This document shows, piece after piece, positions 24,834-34,126 of a stretch of 64,000 bases of DNA. This stretch comes from Arthrobacter rhizosphaerae (GTDB taxonomy: Bacteria > Actinomycetota > Actinomycetes > Actinomycetales > Micrococcaceae), in contig NZ_JALLAN010000009.1 of the NCBI RefSeq assembly GCF_023062595.1, forward strand, positions 62,001 to 126,000, given 5' to 3'. The position numbers and the translations under genes were made by a program. The notes below the pieces were generated by a model. That model was not told the DNA's origin. It saw only the letters and a program-made list of their open reading frames with translations, and searched no databases. Numbering within the stretch: the first letter of the stretch is position 1; each line of letters opens with the position of its first letter.

Positions 24834-24845
24834 CGGGAGCTCCCG
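24834..24845. terminator. Palindrome between convergent genes
   Basis: CGGGAGCTCCCG is a perfect 12-bp palindrome in the 25-bp gap between the DUF6510 and gamma-glutamyltransferase stops. It may help terminate both transcripts. There is no T-tract and the loop would be minimal. Confidence 0.3.
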
Positions 24846-24857
24846 TTCAGGCAACGC

Positions 24858-26705
24858 TTAGGGCGACGGTTCGAGTACCATTGCCGAGCCGCCCCCGCGG
24901 CGAACCGGCTCAGCCGCGGCAACCGTGCGACCGTCGGGCAGGAACTCGATAGCTGTCGCTGCGCCGATCTGTGCCGCCGAGGTGAACGCGTCACCCGACG
25001 GCGTGAACAGGTGCCCGTACGGCGTCAGCTGGCTTCCATACGCCGCGATGAACTCCGGTTCAGCCGTAACCTTTTCCGTGTTCCGTTGCGATGCACGCGG
25101 TGCCGCAAGAGCTTCCGGGGTGCTCATCCCCAGATCCACACGGTTCAGGATCGTCTGCAGGACCGTGGTGATGATCGTCGATCCACCGGGTGAGCCGAGT
25201 GCGAGGAAGGGCTTGCCATCCTGCAGGATGATGGTGGGCGACATCGAGGAGCGCGGGCGCTTACCTGGCTCGATTCGGTTGGGGTCCGTAGGACTGTACA
25301 CGGTGGTGAAGTCGGTGAGCTCGTTGTTGAGGATGAACCCGCGGCCTGGCACCACGATGCCGGACCCGCCGGTCTGCTCGATCGTGAGGGTGTACTCAAC
25401 CACGTTTCCCCACTTGTCAGAGACAGTCAGGTTGGTGGTGGAGATGTTCTCAGTGTCGCTCTCATCGGCAAGCGCCGCCGCAGGAGCCGGGCACACGCCG
25501 TCGTACCCGGTGACATCACCCGGTGCGACGGGCTTCGTTGCAGCCTCAAGGGGATTGAGCTTGCACGCGCGCTCCTTGCCGAAGACGGGATCGGTGAGCT
25601 CTGCCGTCGGGACGTCCACGAAAGCAGGGTCACCCACGTACTTGCCGCGGTCCGCGAATGCCAGGGCGCTGGCTTCGAGGTAGTGATGGTAGGCGGCAGG
25701 TTTGTCCGTCGATGAGAGGTCGAACTGGGCCAGGATGTTCAGCGACTCGCCCACCGTGGTGCCGCCGCTGCTGGAGGGAGCCATACCGTAGACGTCGTAG
25801 CCGCGGTAGTTCACATGCGTAGGCGCCTGGTCCAGAACGCGGTAGCCGGCAAGGTCTGCCGCAGTCATGCGGCCCACCGGGACGGGCAGCTTGGTGGTGG
25901 GCGACTTCGGCGGGTTCTGTACGGTGGCCGCGATCTGCTCTGCCAGAGGGCCGGTGTAGAAGGCGCTCATGCCGTCACGGGCCAGGAGACGGTAAGTCTC
26001 GGCGAGGTCATGGTTCTGGAAAACGGTGCCGACGGCGGGTGCGTCGCCACCGGGAAGGAAGAGTCCACTCGTTGAGGTGAACGCCTCGAAGCGGAGCTTG
26101 TTGTCGAGGGTCTGCTGCCGGAAGGTCTCGTCGACCACGAAACCGCGCGTAGCTACCTTGATCGCCGGTTTGAGGGCTTCGGAGAGCTTGACGGTGCCCC
26201 ACCGCTCGAGCGCCCGCTCCCAAGTGGCCGGGGTGCCGGGGACACCGACGGAGACGCCGGACGTAACCAGCTCCGGAGTGAAGCGGTAGGGGCTGCCTGC
26301 CGGTTTGGCTGGCGTGATGGTAGCGGGATCAATGAATGCATTCTTCGGCATGGCGGCGGGCGCGGTTTCGCGGCCGTCAATCGTGCTGACCTCCCCGGTC
26401 TTCGCGTCGTAGAAAACGAAGTAGCCTCCGCCGCCGATTCCCGCGCTGTATGGCTCCGTAACGCCCAGGGTTGCGGCTGCGGCGACGGCTGCGTCCGCAG
26501 CATTCCCGCCCTTGCGGAGAACCTCGATTGCGGCAGCGGATGCCTCCGGGTCCACGGTGCTCACGGCGCCGCCGTACCCGGTTGCTGTTGCTGTCTTTTC
26601 AGTCTCCCGGGGATCGGCAAAAGCGGGGCTCCCGACCGCACCGCTCGTGACGCTCATAGCCAATACTGCCGTGACGGCAGCCAATCGACGTCTCACATAA
26701 GGCAT
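24858..26705 (-). CDS. ggt: Gamma-glutamyltransferase, secreted
   Basis: A 615-residue N-terminal nucleophile hydrolase that cleaves gamma-glutamyl bonds of glutathione and related compounds. The ATG at 26705 follows GGGAGAAACC and gives a Sec signal peptide cleaved after PAFA (residue 30). Later motifs are GKGGNAADAA-like RKGGNAADAAVA, YSAGIGGGGYF and the autoprocessing site ISTTNLTV, with Thr423 the predicted nucleophile that starts the small subunit. PGKRPRSSMSPTI and LGSPGGSTI line the active site. Length is normal for a bacterial GGT. It is transcribed alone, convergent with the molybdopterin trio. Confidence 0.93.
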   Translation of the reverse strand: MPYVRRRLAAVTAVLAMSVTSGAVGSPAFADPRETEKTATATGYGGAVSTVDPEASAAAIEVLRKGGNAADAAVAAAATLGVTEPYSAGIGGGGYFVFYDAKTGEVSTIDGRETAPAAMPKNAFIDPATITPAKPAGSPYRFTPELVTSGVSVGVPGTPATWERALERWGTVKLSEALKPAIKVATRGFVVDETFRQQTLDNKLRFEAFTSTSGLFLPGGDAPAVGTVFQNHDLAETYRLLARDGMSAFYTGPLAEQIAATVQNPPKSPTTKLPVPVGRMTAADLAGYRVLDQAPTHVNYRGYDVYGMAPSSSGGTTVGESLNILAQFDLSSTDKPAAYHHYLEASALAFADRGKYVGDPAFVDVPTAELTDPVFGKERACKLNPLEAATKPVAPGDVTGYDGVCPAPAAALADESDTENISTTNLTVSDKWGNVVEYTLTIEQTGGSGIVVPGRGFILNNELTDFTTVYSPTDPNRIEPGKRPRSSMSPTIILQDGKPFLALGSPGGSTIITTVLQTILNRVDLGMSTPEALAAPRASQRNTEKVTAEPEFIAAYGSQLTPYGHLFTPSGDAFTSAAQIGAATAIEFLPDGRTVAAAEPVRRGGGSAMVLEPSP

Positions 26706-26842
26706 GGTTTCTCCCGAGTCCGAATGATGCGAGTTGAAGGTGGGGGCCACGTTACTACGCGGCGGTGCGACACTCAACGGAGCCAGAAACCGGCCACCTG
26801 CGTGTCGCACCACCTGCAGTCAGGCTGCCTTCGGCCAGCGCA

Positions 26843-29800
26843 TCAGGAAATTTCCAAGCTTTCGAAGGCTCCCCTCGTGAGAAGGCGCTGACTCCCCGAG
26901 CAGACCACAAGCCCCAGAAAGTAGGGCGCATCGCCGAAGCCAGGCAGGTCCTGCTCAGCCAGGTTTGTCCACGTGATGCCATCTCCTGAAACTGCCCCGG
27001 AGAAGACGGTCCCCGTCCGGGACAGGCGCACCCATGTCCCGAACGTGGCCGCGGTGATGGTGGCGCGTCCCGCCACCACGGGGCGACGGATGAATTCGCC
27101 GACTCCGGCCGGGGTGAGGACTGTCGCAGCCATGAGGTCGAACGGGGAAAGTGACTTCGACATAATGACGCCGATTCGTGAGCCCGATGCTGCATCTGTC
27201 CGGTCAGCAATGCGTACGGTGATCGTTTTGTCTCCCTGCACGGTTTGGTGCGCCACATGTGCAACCATGCCCTGGTTGTTGACGTTCAGCCCAGGTCCTG
27301 CACCGCGGAGGACCAGTTGCCCTTGATCTTCGTGAGCGACGCCTGACACATGAAAAGCCACAACACCCACAGGGCCGATCATCCGCTCGTCCAGCACCAG
27401 GTCGCCAAAATCTGCCGAGCTCCATGGGGAAGGCAGAGGCTTTCCTACCGTGATCCTGAGTGGTGATGACGACGAGCCCGCACCGACAGTGGACTCGAAT
27501 ACGCCCGCCAACCGGGGCACTCCTGAGACGGCACCTGTCTCGTCGTCAGCGATCAGCCCGGGCGGGAGATTCCGGGCCCAGTAGCGACCCGCCGGAGGCG
27601 TTGACCGGATCCGGTATTCAAAACCGGTTCCGAGCGTCGCGAAGGCCTCGGCGGGGCCACCCATCGCAGGTGCTGCTGCCTCGGGCATGGTGGCTGAGAC
27701 AGCCTCGGTATCCGGCCCCTCACCGGAAAGGTTGGTCTTGGCCACCTTGAAATAGTAGAGACGGCCGGAAACGCCGGTGGGATCCGAATAGCGGAGACGC
27801 ACGCCAAAGCCGACCGGACCGACGTCGCCCGCTATTGTCTTATAGTCGCCGGCAGGCGATTCTGAGCGTTTGACCACGTATCTTGCTGCGGGATCGTGGT
27901 CGCTCCAGGAAAGTTCAATCGCAGACAAGCCGGAGGCCGCTGAAAGCCCCTGCGCCGTTCCTCCTGGTTTTGGCACTGACCACCGGCCCACCGAGACATT
28001 ATCGAACGTTGATGTTCCGGACTCCAGGTCCCCAAGACACGAGCAACTGGCGAGGCCGGCGTATATATCGCCTCGAAGATCCAGCTCCGTTGAGCCAACC
28101 TCCGTCCAGAACTTGCCGTCGGGGGAAATCGATCCCGTTACACGTTTTCCGGTGCGGACGATCCGTACCCAGTAGGGCATGCGCAGGCGGTAGCCGTCGC
28201 CTGCACCTTCAACGTAAGGGGCAGCCAAGGGAGTAGCCGATTCCGGCAGGGACCCGTGATCCATGATGGGAAAGCCGGCCTTGACGGTAATCGCCTGCTG
28301 CTGGGTGGGCGGCACGGGCACACTGCCGCTTCCTTGGCTGGGGCCAGCCGTTGTTGCTCTTGTTGTCCAGACGCCGCTCCAGGTGTGCAGCGGCAGGCCC
28401 TGAAGCAGCATCGCGGCATGCGCCGATCCTGCATCGAGGGATGACCGGATCATCACCCCCACCTTGGCGTACTGGGAGCTGAGGGGATGGACGATCCGGG
28501 CAATGACAGCCCCTTCGTCCGGGAGGCGGGTAAAGGTAAACCGGAAGCTGTCGGTATTTCCGGCGATGTCGCTTCCGTGGTCTTCGATGGTGAAGCGTTC
28601 GCCGTCGAAGTGCGCGTTCCCGGCGCCCGAGGTGGTGCCAATCGATGCGGATTCCCAGCCGGCAGGAAGTCCCGTTGTGCCCGCTACCGCCGCGGAATCT
28701 TCACTGCTTCCTGCCTCGTTCGCGGCTGTGACGGCGTAGTAGTAGGTGTGCCCGGACCGTGCTGTACGGTCTTCGTATTTCGTGTCCGGTACTTCGGAGG
28801 CAATCACGGTGAAGTCTCCGCCAAGGTTCTCAGTACGTTTGACGCTGTAACTATTGGAGGTTGCTCCACTGACGGGGTCCACGGAACCCACCCACGAAAG
28901 CGACACAGCGTCGCCGGTCCCAGATGCGCGCAAGCCGCTCGGAAGGCCGGGGACTGACGCAGGCATGCCGATCGGCGCAGCCGTCCGGGCAAAGGTCAGG
29001 GTTCCCCAGCCCGGGTCATCCTCGTGCCAGCCTTCGATCACCCTGGTCCCGCCAACCCCACGGAAGACTACGCCGCTTGTGCCCGGGGCGGAGAGTCCCA
29101 GACGGCTGACATAGTGCGAGTAGGCCAGCTCATAAATGGGCCGGAGCTGCCCGCGTCCTGTGGGCGAAATTGTTTGTTTGAAGTATTTGCCGGTGCGGTC
29201 CAGGTCTGCCACGAACGGAACGTCATTGAAACCGAGGTTGTAGCGGGCGTTGTATTCATAGCCCGCCAGGATCCGGTTGTCCGCCATACCGAAGAGGTTT
29301 ACGCCTTGGTTCCAGGCAACCTGGGCACAGTATCCGAGCAGGCCCTGGCCAAGTTGTTCGTGGGGCTGATCCCGCCCGCTCTCCTGCCCCTGGCCGGATT
29401 CGTTGACCACGCGGTTTAGAACTGAGCCGTTACCCGAGCCATAGGCGGCGAAGCGCAGTCCATTCTCGAACATCACCCTGTCATCGCTCAGAATGGCTAT
29501 TGCTAGGATGGTTTGCAATGCCGCATCATCCCAGTTCCCGTTGGCAAAGAGCGCATAGCCGGACAGGGATTCGTACCAGACAGTCCGCAGGGAATGCACA
29601 CAGGCCTGAAAATCCTCCTCCGGCCAGCCGTCGTACCCTGAATGCCTCAGAAGCTCGGCGGCGTTCGCAAACTTGAAGCCTTGCAGTCCTGAGCCAAGCT
29701 GCCCATCGGCGCCGGTGATGGACTGTAGGCTTCGCGCCCAGGCATTCAGGATGTCGCGCGCTTTGTCAGCATGCCGACGGTCTCCTGTCAGAGTCCACAT

Positions 29801-30202
29801 CAACGCGTTCTGGTAAGACGCTGCTGCATCCCCCACCGTCTGACCGGTGAAGTTTGAAGGGCCGCGTCCCCAGGATTGAATCTGGCCGGTGTTCTGGACG
29901 GCGTAGGAATACGAGGAACGCGGGTTTGCCGCCATGGCCAGAAAGCCGTCATAGATCGGGGACTCTTTGGCCGCCACGGCTTTCTTCATCCGCTCCAGGT
30001 CCTCGACGCGATGCAGAATGCCGGGGTGACTGAGGGTTGGCCCGGGGCCTGGCACCATGGACGGCTGGTGCCCGGCATTCAGCGACGGGTCTGCCTGTGC
30101 TGTGTCCATAAAGGCAAACTGGTAGACGCTGGCCGCCACGCCAGCCAGTCCTGCAGACTGCAGGAGACTGCGCCGGCTGAATTCAAACTTCTCTGTTTTC
30201 AT
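26843..30202 (-). CDS. Tat-exported alginate-lyase-like polysaccharide lyase with FN3/Ig modules
   Basis: An 1119-residue secreted enzyme. The N terminus carries a twin-arginine signal (FSRRSLLQSAGLAG) ending near AQADP. Residues about 55-400 form an alginate_lyase/heparinase-type alpha-toroid (HPGILHRVEDLERMK; YQNALMWTLTGDRRHADKA). Then come an FN3 domain, a DUF1349-like beta-sandwich, a second FN3, a putative He_PIG Ig-like domain (NLPPGLIADDETGAVSGVP) and another DUF1349-like domain. It probably depolymerises an acidic or plant-type polysaccharide outside the cell. It is the last gene of the ABC transporter operon, 38 bp after the solute-binding protein. Substrate class is inferred from fold and context only. 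Confidence 0.85.
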   Translation of the reverse strand: MKTEKFEFSRRSLLQSAGLAGVAASVYQFAFMDTAQADPSLNAGHQPSMVPGPGPTLSHPGILHRVEDLERMKKAVAAKESPIYDGFLAMAANPRSSYSYAVQNTGQIQSWGRGPSNFTGQTVGDAAASYQNALMWTLTGDRRHADKARDILNAWARSLQSITGADGQLGSGLQGFKFANAAELLRHSGYDGWPEEDFQACVHSLRTVWYESLSGYALFANGNWDDAALQTILAIAILSDDRVMFENGLRFAAYGSGNGSVLNRVVNESGQGQESGRDQPHEQLGQGLLGYCAQVAWNQGVNLFGMADNRILAGYEYNARYNLGFNDVPFVADLDRTGKYFKQTISPTGRGQLRPIYELAYSHYVSRLGLSAPGTSGVVFRGVGGTRVIEGWHEDDPGWGTLTFARTAAPIGMPASVPGLPSGLRASGTGDAVSLSWVGSVDPVSGATSNSYSVKRTENLGGDFTVIASEVPDTKYEDRTARSGHTYYYAVTAANEAGSSEDSAAVAGTTGLPAGWESASIGTTSGAGNAHFDGERFTIEDHGSDIAGNTDSFRFTFTRLPDEGAVIARIVHPLSSQYAKVGVMIRSSLDAGSAHAAMLLQGLPLHTWSGVWTTRATTAGPSQGSGSVPVPPTQQQAITVKAGFPIMDHGSLPESATPLAAPYVEGAGDGYRLRMPYWVRIVRTGKRVTGSISPDGKFWTEVGSTELDLRGDIYAGLASCSCLGDLESGTSTFDNVSVGRWSVPKPGGTAQGLSAASGLSAIELSWSDHDPAARYVVKRSESPAGDYKTIAGDVGPVGFGVRLRYSDPTGVSGRLYYFKVAKTNLSGEGPDTEAVSATMPEAAAPAMGGPAEAFATLGTGFEYRIRSTPPAGRYWARNLPPGLIADDETGAVSGVPRLAGVFESTVGAGSSSSPLRITVGKPLPSPWSSADFGDLVLDERMIGPVGVVAFHVSGVAHEDQGQLVLRGAGPGLNVNNQGMVAHVAHQTVQGDKTITVRIADRTDAASGSRIGVIMSKSLSPFDLMAATVLTPAGVGEFIRRPVVAGRATITAATFGTWVRLSRTGTVFSGAVSGDGITWTNLAEQDLPGFGDAPYFLGLVVCSGSQRLLTRGAFESLEIS

Positions 30203-30240
30203 TTAGTGGGTCCTTGGAGTGGGTTCAGGAGGGGGACGAG

Positions 30241-31791
30241 TCAGGCCTTTTTGAGGTGGGCGTTGGCCTGTTTGTCCATCTCCTCCTGAAGCTTGGCGAC
30301 CCCGGCGCCGTCTGAGGCCTTCTTCAGTTTGTCCAGTTGGGAATCCACGTCGACGACGCCATAGAAGAGCGGGTTGGCGAACTGGGTGATGACGTTGGTC
30401 ATGGCGGCAACCTGCTGCTTGACAGGGGTGGCGTCCGGGATGAAGGACGCGAAAGGATCGATGGTGAAGTTGTCGAAGTTCTGGGCCCATTCGAAGATCT
30501 TCTCCTCGGTGGCACTGATGCTGAGTGACTTCCGCTCCAGGCTTGCCCGCCAGGACAATGCGTACCCGGGGAAGGCGTAGTCGCTGAGGGGCTTGAACTT
30601 GTTGCCGTCGGCAGGTTCCCAGTCGGTGCCTTCGATGCCATAGGAGATGAGATCGTGGTTCTCCTTGATGGAGAGCCAGTCCTGCAACTGCAGGGTCCGG
30701 TCCAGATTGCCTCCCTTGGAATTGACCACCACCATGTTGTCCGCCTGGAACGTCTGGTTCGGCTTGGCGGACAACCCGTCCTTGAGCGGCATGATGTTGG
30801 CGAGGGCGGCAGTGGAAACAGCCTTCTGCAAGGTGCTGAGGGTGTTGCTGGACGTGCCGTCCGTCATTGCCCACCCCGCAGCGTACTTACCCGCTGTCCA
30901 TTGACTCTTTAGGGTGGCGGCATCGGTGTTCAAGGCGTCCGCGTTGATGATGCCGTCGTTGTAGTACTTGCGGATCCTGTGGAGGGCCTCCACCACTCCT
31001 TCGTCGTCCCAGAAGGGAGTGGGAGCGGAGGACCCGGTCTTGGCGGCGTCCTTGGCAAGCATGAAGAACATGCCCTTGCCGCTGAATGCCCGGGCAATGG
31101 TGTCCGGATTTTCCCAGGAGGAGGCGTTGAACATACCCGTGGGCACCGGCAGCGCGTGGAGGTAGCCACTGTTCGAGGCTGCCCCGTATGCCACGGTGCC
31201 GTCGTTTTTCTGCTTCACTGCGTAGAAGAACTTCTCGAGTTGTTCAAAGTCAGTGATGGTGGAGAAGCCGAGGGTGTCGGCGAGGTCCTGGCGGATGACG
31301 AAGTGCTGGACGCGGGCGGCGCTGTTGACCTGCGGGATGCCCCACAGCTTGCCGTCCCAGCTGTTGGATTCCAGCAGCTTCTTGGGCAGGGTGGCGGACA
31401 GGTTCTTGTACTTGGGGATCTCGCTGGTGAGGTCGGCAAGTGATCCGCTCTGCTGCAACTGGGCCATGTTCAGCCAGAGCGCCTGCAGAGCAGAGTCGAA
31501 CTTCTCCCCTGCAGTGAACTTCAGCAAGGACTGCTGCTGGTAGTTGGACCAGTTGATGAACTGGGCATCCAGCTCAAAGCCCAGTTCGCTCTTGAGCTTG
31601 CCGTTGACCTTGGCCAGAACCGCGTTCCAGGTGGCTGGGGCCGTACTGGGGAGCACCGCCGTCGAGGTTCCCGAAACAGGGCCCCCCGATGAACTGCCGG
31701 ACGTGCCGCAGCCGGCCAGTGCCGCTGCAACGCCGAGGCCTCCGGCAAGGCCAAGAAAACCGCGGCGGGAAACTGCTGGGTTAGGGATCAT
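30241..31791 (-). CDS. ABC sugar transporter solute-binding lipoprotein
   Basis: A 516-residue extracellular binding protein. The start at 31791 is set by AAAGGAG 9 bp upstream; a 9-codon longer reading is less likely. The N terminus combines a twin-arginine-type SRRGFLGLAGGLG with a lipobox LAGC, so it should be a membrane-anchored lipoprotein. Length and features such as GYALSWRASLERKSLS resemble LipO/aldouronate-type binding proteins for oligosaccharides. Downstream of it is the lyase and upstream the two permeases, all in one operon under the LacI operator at 34067. Confidence 0.92.
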   Translation of the reverse strand: MIPNPAVSRRGFLGLAGGLGVAAALAGCGTSGSSSGGPVSGTSTAVLPSTAPATWNAVLAKVNGKLKSELGFELDAQFINWSNYQQQSLLKFTAGEKFDSALQALWLNMAQLQQSGSLADLTSEIPKYKNLSATLPKKLLESNSWDGKLWGIPQVNSAARVQHFVIRQDLADTLGFSTITDFEQLEKFFYAVKQKNDGTVAYGAASNSGYLHALPVPTGMFNASSWENPDTIARAFSGKGMFFMLAKDAAKTGSSAPTPFWDDEGVVEALHRIRKYYNDGIINADALNTDAATLKSQWTAGKYAAGWAMTDGTSSNTLSTLQKAVSTAALANIMPLKDGLSAKPNQTFQADNMVVVNSKGGNLDRTLQLQDWLSIKENHDLISYGIEGTDWEPADGNKFKPLSDYAFPGYALSWRASLERKSLSISATEEKIFEWAQNFDNFTIDPFASFIPDATPVKQQVAAMTNVITQFANPLFYGVVDVDSQLDKLKKASDGAGVAKLQEEMDKQANAHLKKA

Positions 31792-31890
31792 GTGGTGCAC
31801 TCCTTTGTACGCTGGCACCGGCGGGCCAGGGAATTTCTTTTAGTGGGTGATGAAGACGGAACGAGAGAAATTGATGGTGGAGCCTGCGAC

Positions 31891-32895
31891 TCAGCCCTTG
31901 GTGGCGCCCAGGGTGAGTCCCTTGACGAAGTAACGCTGCGCGAAGGGATAGGCGAGCAGGATGGGGCCGATGGTCACCACTGTCAGGGCCAGGCGCAGCT
32001 GGTAAATCGGGGCCACGGAACCTGATCCGGGCAGCGTTGCTGCATTGGTCACGTTGGCGATGAGGTTCTGCAGCATCAGCTGGAGCGGGTATTTGTCCGG
32101 GTCGGAAATGAACAGCATCGCCGTGAACCACTCGTTCCAGTAGGACACGGCGTAGAACAGGCCGATGACGGCCAGGATCGGTTTGGACAACGGCAGAACG
32201 ATCTCAAAGAACACCCGAAGCTCGCCGGCACCGTCCACTCTTGCGGAGTCGAGGATTTCCTCCGGGAGTTGACGGAAGAAGCTGACGGCTACGAACACCA
32301 GGAAGGGGGCCATCATGTGAGGAAGGATGACTGCGAACCAGTTGTTCTGCAGGTGGAGCACTTGGGTGACGAGCAGGTAGAGGGGCACCAGTCCCCCGGT
32401 AAAAAGCATTGGAAGGTACGCGAAAATCGTCAATGGCCGGCTGATCCGCGGCATGCCCCGGGCAATCACCCAGGACAAGGATGCCGTGGCGCTGAGTGAG
32501 AGCGCCGTGCCGATGAAGGTGATGAAGAGTGTGGCTGCGTAGCCCTCGAATACCGCCGTCCCGGAGAAAATTGCGACATAGGCGTCAAGTGAGAAAGGTT
32601 CAGGAAAGAAGCTGTAGCCGCTGCGGGCCAGCGTGGATTCCGCAGTCAGCGATCCGGCAACGATCATCCACAGCGGAATGAGGGCGAACAACCCAAAGAC
32701 GGTGACGCCGACATAGCTCACTGCCGTGAAGGGTTCAACGCGTAGGCTCTTGCGGCGGCCGGGCCCAGACCTCACCGGGTGTCCGGTGACCGAGGTCTTT
32801 GGCTTGGCCAGTGCCCGTCGCTGTTGCCTGGGCATGGTCTGATCGGCTTCCACCGTGCCGGCCGGGATCATCTTCGGGGTTATCGATGTGCTCAC
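31891..32895 (-). CDS. Carbohydrate ABC transporter permease (MalG/YtcP type)
   Basis: A 334-residue permease with six membrane helices and a 60-residue basic N-terminal tail. The EAA loop reads EILDSARVDGAGELRVFFEIVLPLSKP and gives the contact with the ATPase. It starts with GTG overlapping the stop of the upstream permease (GTGA), so translation is coupled. No ATPase gene is in the locus. A shared MsiK-type ATPase encoded elsewhere would be needed, as is usual in actinobacteria. Confidence 0.93.
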   Translation of the reverse strand: MSTSITPKMIPAGTVEADQTMPRQQRRALAKPKTSVTGHPVRSGPGRRKSLRVEPFTAVSYVGVTVFGLFALIPLWMIVAGSLTAESTLARSGYSFFPEPFSLDAYVAIFSGTAVFEGYAATLFITFIGTALSLSATASLSWVIARGMPRISRPLTIFAYLPMLFTGGLVPLYLLVTQVLHLQNNWFAVILPHMMAPFLVFVAVSFFRQLPEEILDSARVDGAGELRVFFEIVLPLSKPILAVIGLFYAVSYWNEWFTAMLFISDPDKYPLQLMLQNLIANVTNAATLPGSGSVAPIYQLRLALTVVTIGPILLAYPFAQRYFVKGLTLGATKG

Positions 32896-33902
32896 AGGAT
32901 GCTGCTTTCTTTCGAGTAGCGGCGCTGGATGAGCACTGCCGCCGTGACGAGGATGAACCCGACTACAGACTGGAACAGTCCAATAGCGGCCGTGGTGCCG
33001 AAGTCGCCGATGGTCCTCAGCGAACGGAAGACGTAGGTGTCGATCACGTCAGTGGTGGAGAACAACGTGCCGTTGTCGCCGATGATCGCGAAGATCGTGC
33101 CGAAGTCACCGTAGAAGATCCGTCCCACGCCGAGCACTATCAGGATGGCCGCCGTCGGCTTCAGCAGCGGCAGGGTGATGGACAGTGCCATCCGTGCCCG
33201 GCTGGCGCCATCGAGCATCGCAGCCTCATAAACATCCTCGGGGATGGCAGTGATGGCCGCGAGGAAGATCACCGACATGTACCCGCCCAGCTGCCAGACC
33301 TTCACGATGGTGAGGATCCAGGGCCAGGGACCCGGCTCGGTGTACCAGCTCACCTCCGGAAGACTGAAAAGCCCCAGAGCGTCATTGACCGCTCCCCCAT
33401 GCCCGCCCGCGCCAGCGAGAATGACCTGCAGCATAATGCTGATGACAATCGGAGAGACGAAGTACGGGAAGAAGATCGCGGACTGCATGAACTTCTTAAA
33501 GATGCGGGCGCGCAGTTCATTGAGCATGATCGCCAGCGCAAGCCCGGCCCCAAGCGTCGCCGCAAGGAACAGAATGTTCAGCACCAGGGTGTTCAAAACA
33601 ATCGCCGGAGCATCCCCGCTCTCAACGAAGTACTTGAAGTTATCCAAACCGCTCCAGGGACTGCCGAAAATGCCCTGACTAACGTCGAAATTCTTGAAAG
33701 CCACCACCAACCCGGCCATCGGGGCGTACGCAAACACCAGGAACCACGCAATTCCCGGAGCGGCCAGCAGCAGCAACACTCCGGAGCCCCGTGACCGCTG
33801 CCTGCGTTTGCGCGTTGTTTGCGGCTCTGCGGACGGGGCGCTCCGAGAAGGCGGCTCAGCCGCAGTAGGTCTCCCTTGTTGAGCCGTCATGCTCTCTTGC
33901 AT
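32892..33902 (-). CDS. Carbohydrate ABC transporter permease (LplB/MalF type)
   Basis: A 336-residue permease with six helices. The EAA loop reads EDVYEAAMLDGASRARMALSITLPLLKP in two halves around the conserved Gly. Features such as GLDNFKYFVESGDAPAIVLNT and the FFPYFVSPIVIS helix are typical of the LplB branch paired with LipO-type binding proteins. ATG at 33902 follows AAGGGAGAG. It is the first gene of the operon, 165 bp downstream of a palindromic operator. Confidence 0.93.
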   Translation of the reverse strand: MQESMTAQQGRPTAAEPPSRSAPSAEPQTTRKRRQRSRGSGVLLLLAAPGIAWFLVFAYAPMAGLVVAFKNFDVSQGIFGSPWSGLDNFKYFVESGDAPAIVLNTLVLNILFLAATLGAGLALAIMLNELRARIFKKFMQSAIFFPYFVSPIVISIMLQVILAGAGGHGGAVNDALGLFSLPEVSWYTEPGPWPWILTIVKVWQLGGYMSVIFLAAITAIPEDVYEAAMLDGASRARMALSITLPLLKPTAAILIVLGVGRIFYGDFGTIFAIIGDNGTLFSTTDVIDTYVFRSLRTIGDFGTTAAIGLFQSVVGFILVTAAVLIQRRYSKESSIL

Positions 33903-34066
33903 GGCACTCTCCCTTGAATGTAGATGGTGAAGGTCGCGGAGGATCTGGATGTGGCAGTGGGGAAATCGTTATCCCGCGTAGCCTGCCAAACCCTTGCCGG
34001 GAAGGTAGGGGTGGGTTCAGCAACAGCGGAATGCGGCCAGATTCTCCTGGCATGAGATCCGCGTCA

Positions 34067-34082
34067 CTGATATCGATATCAG
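34067..34082. promoter_or_regulatory. LacI-family operator upstream of the ABC/lyase operon
   Basis: CTGATATCGATATCAG is a perfect 16-bp palindrome between the lacI stop and the first permease start. The same 14-bp core, TGATATCGATATCA, occurs at 35242-35255 before the regulator gene. The spacing and sharing identify it as the probable binding site of the neighbouring LacI protein. Confidence 0.75.
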
Positions 34083-34126
34083 GCTAAGCCATGCTCTTGG
34101 ATAGCGCAATCCCAAACAGCGGGAAA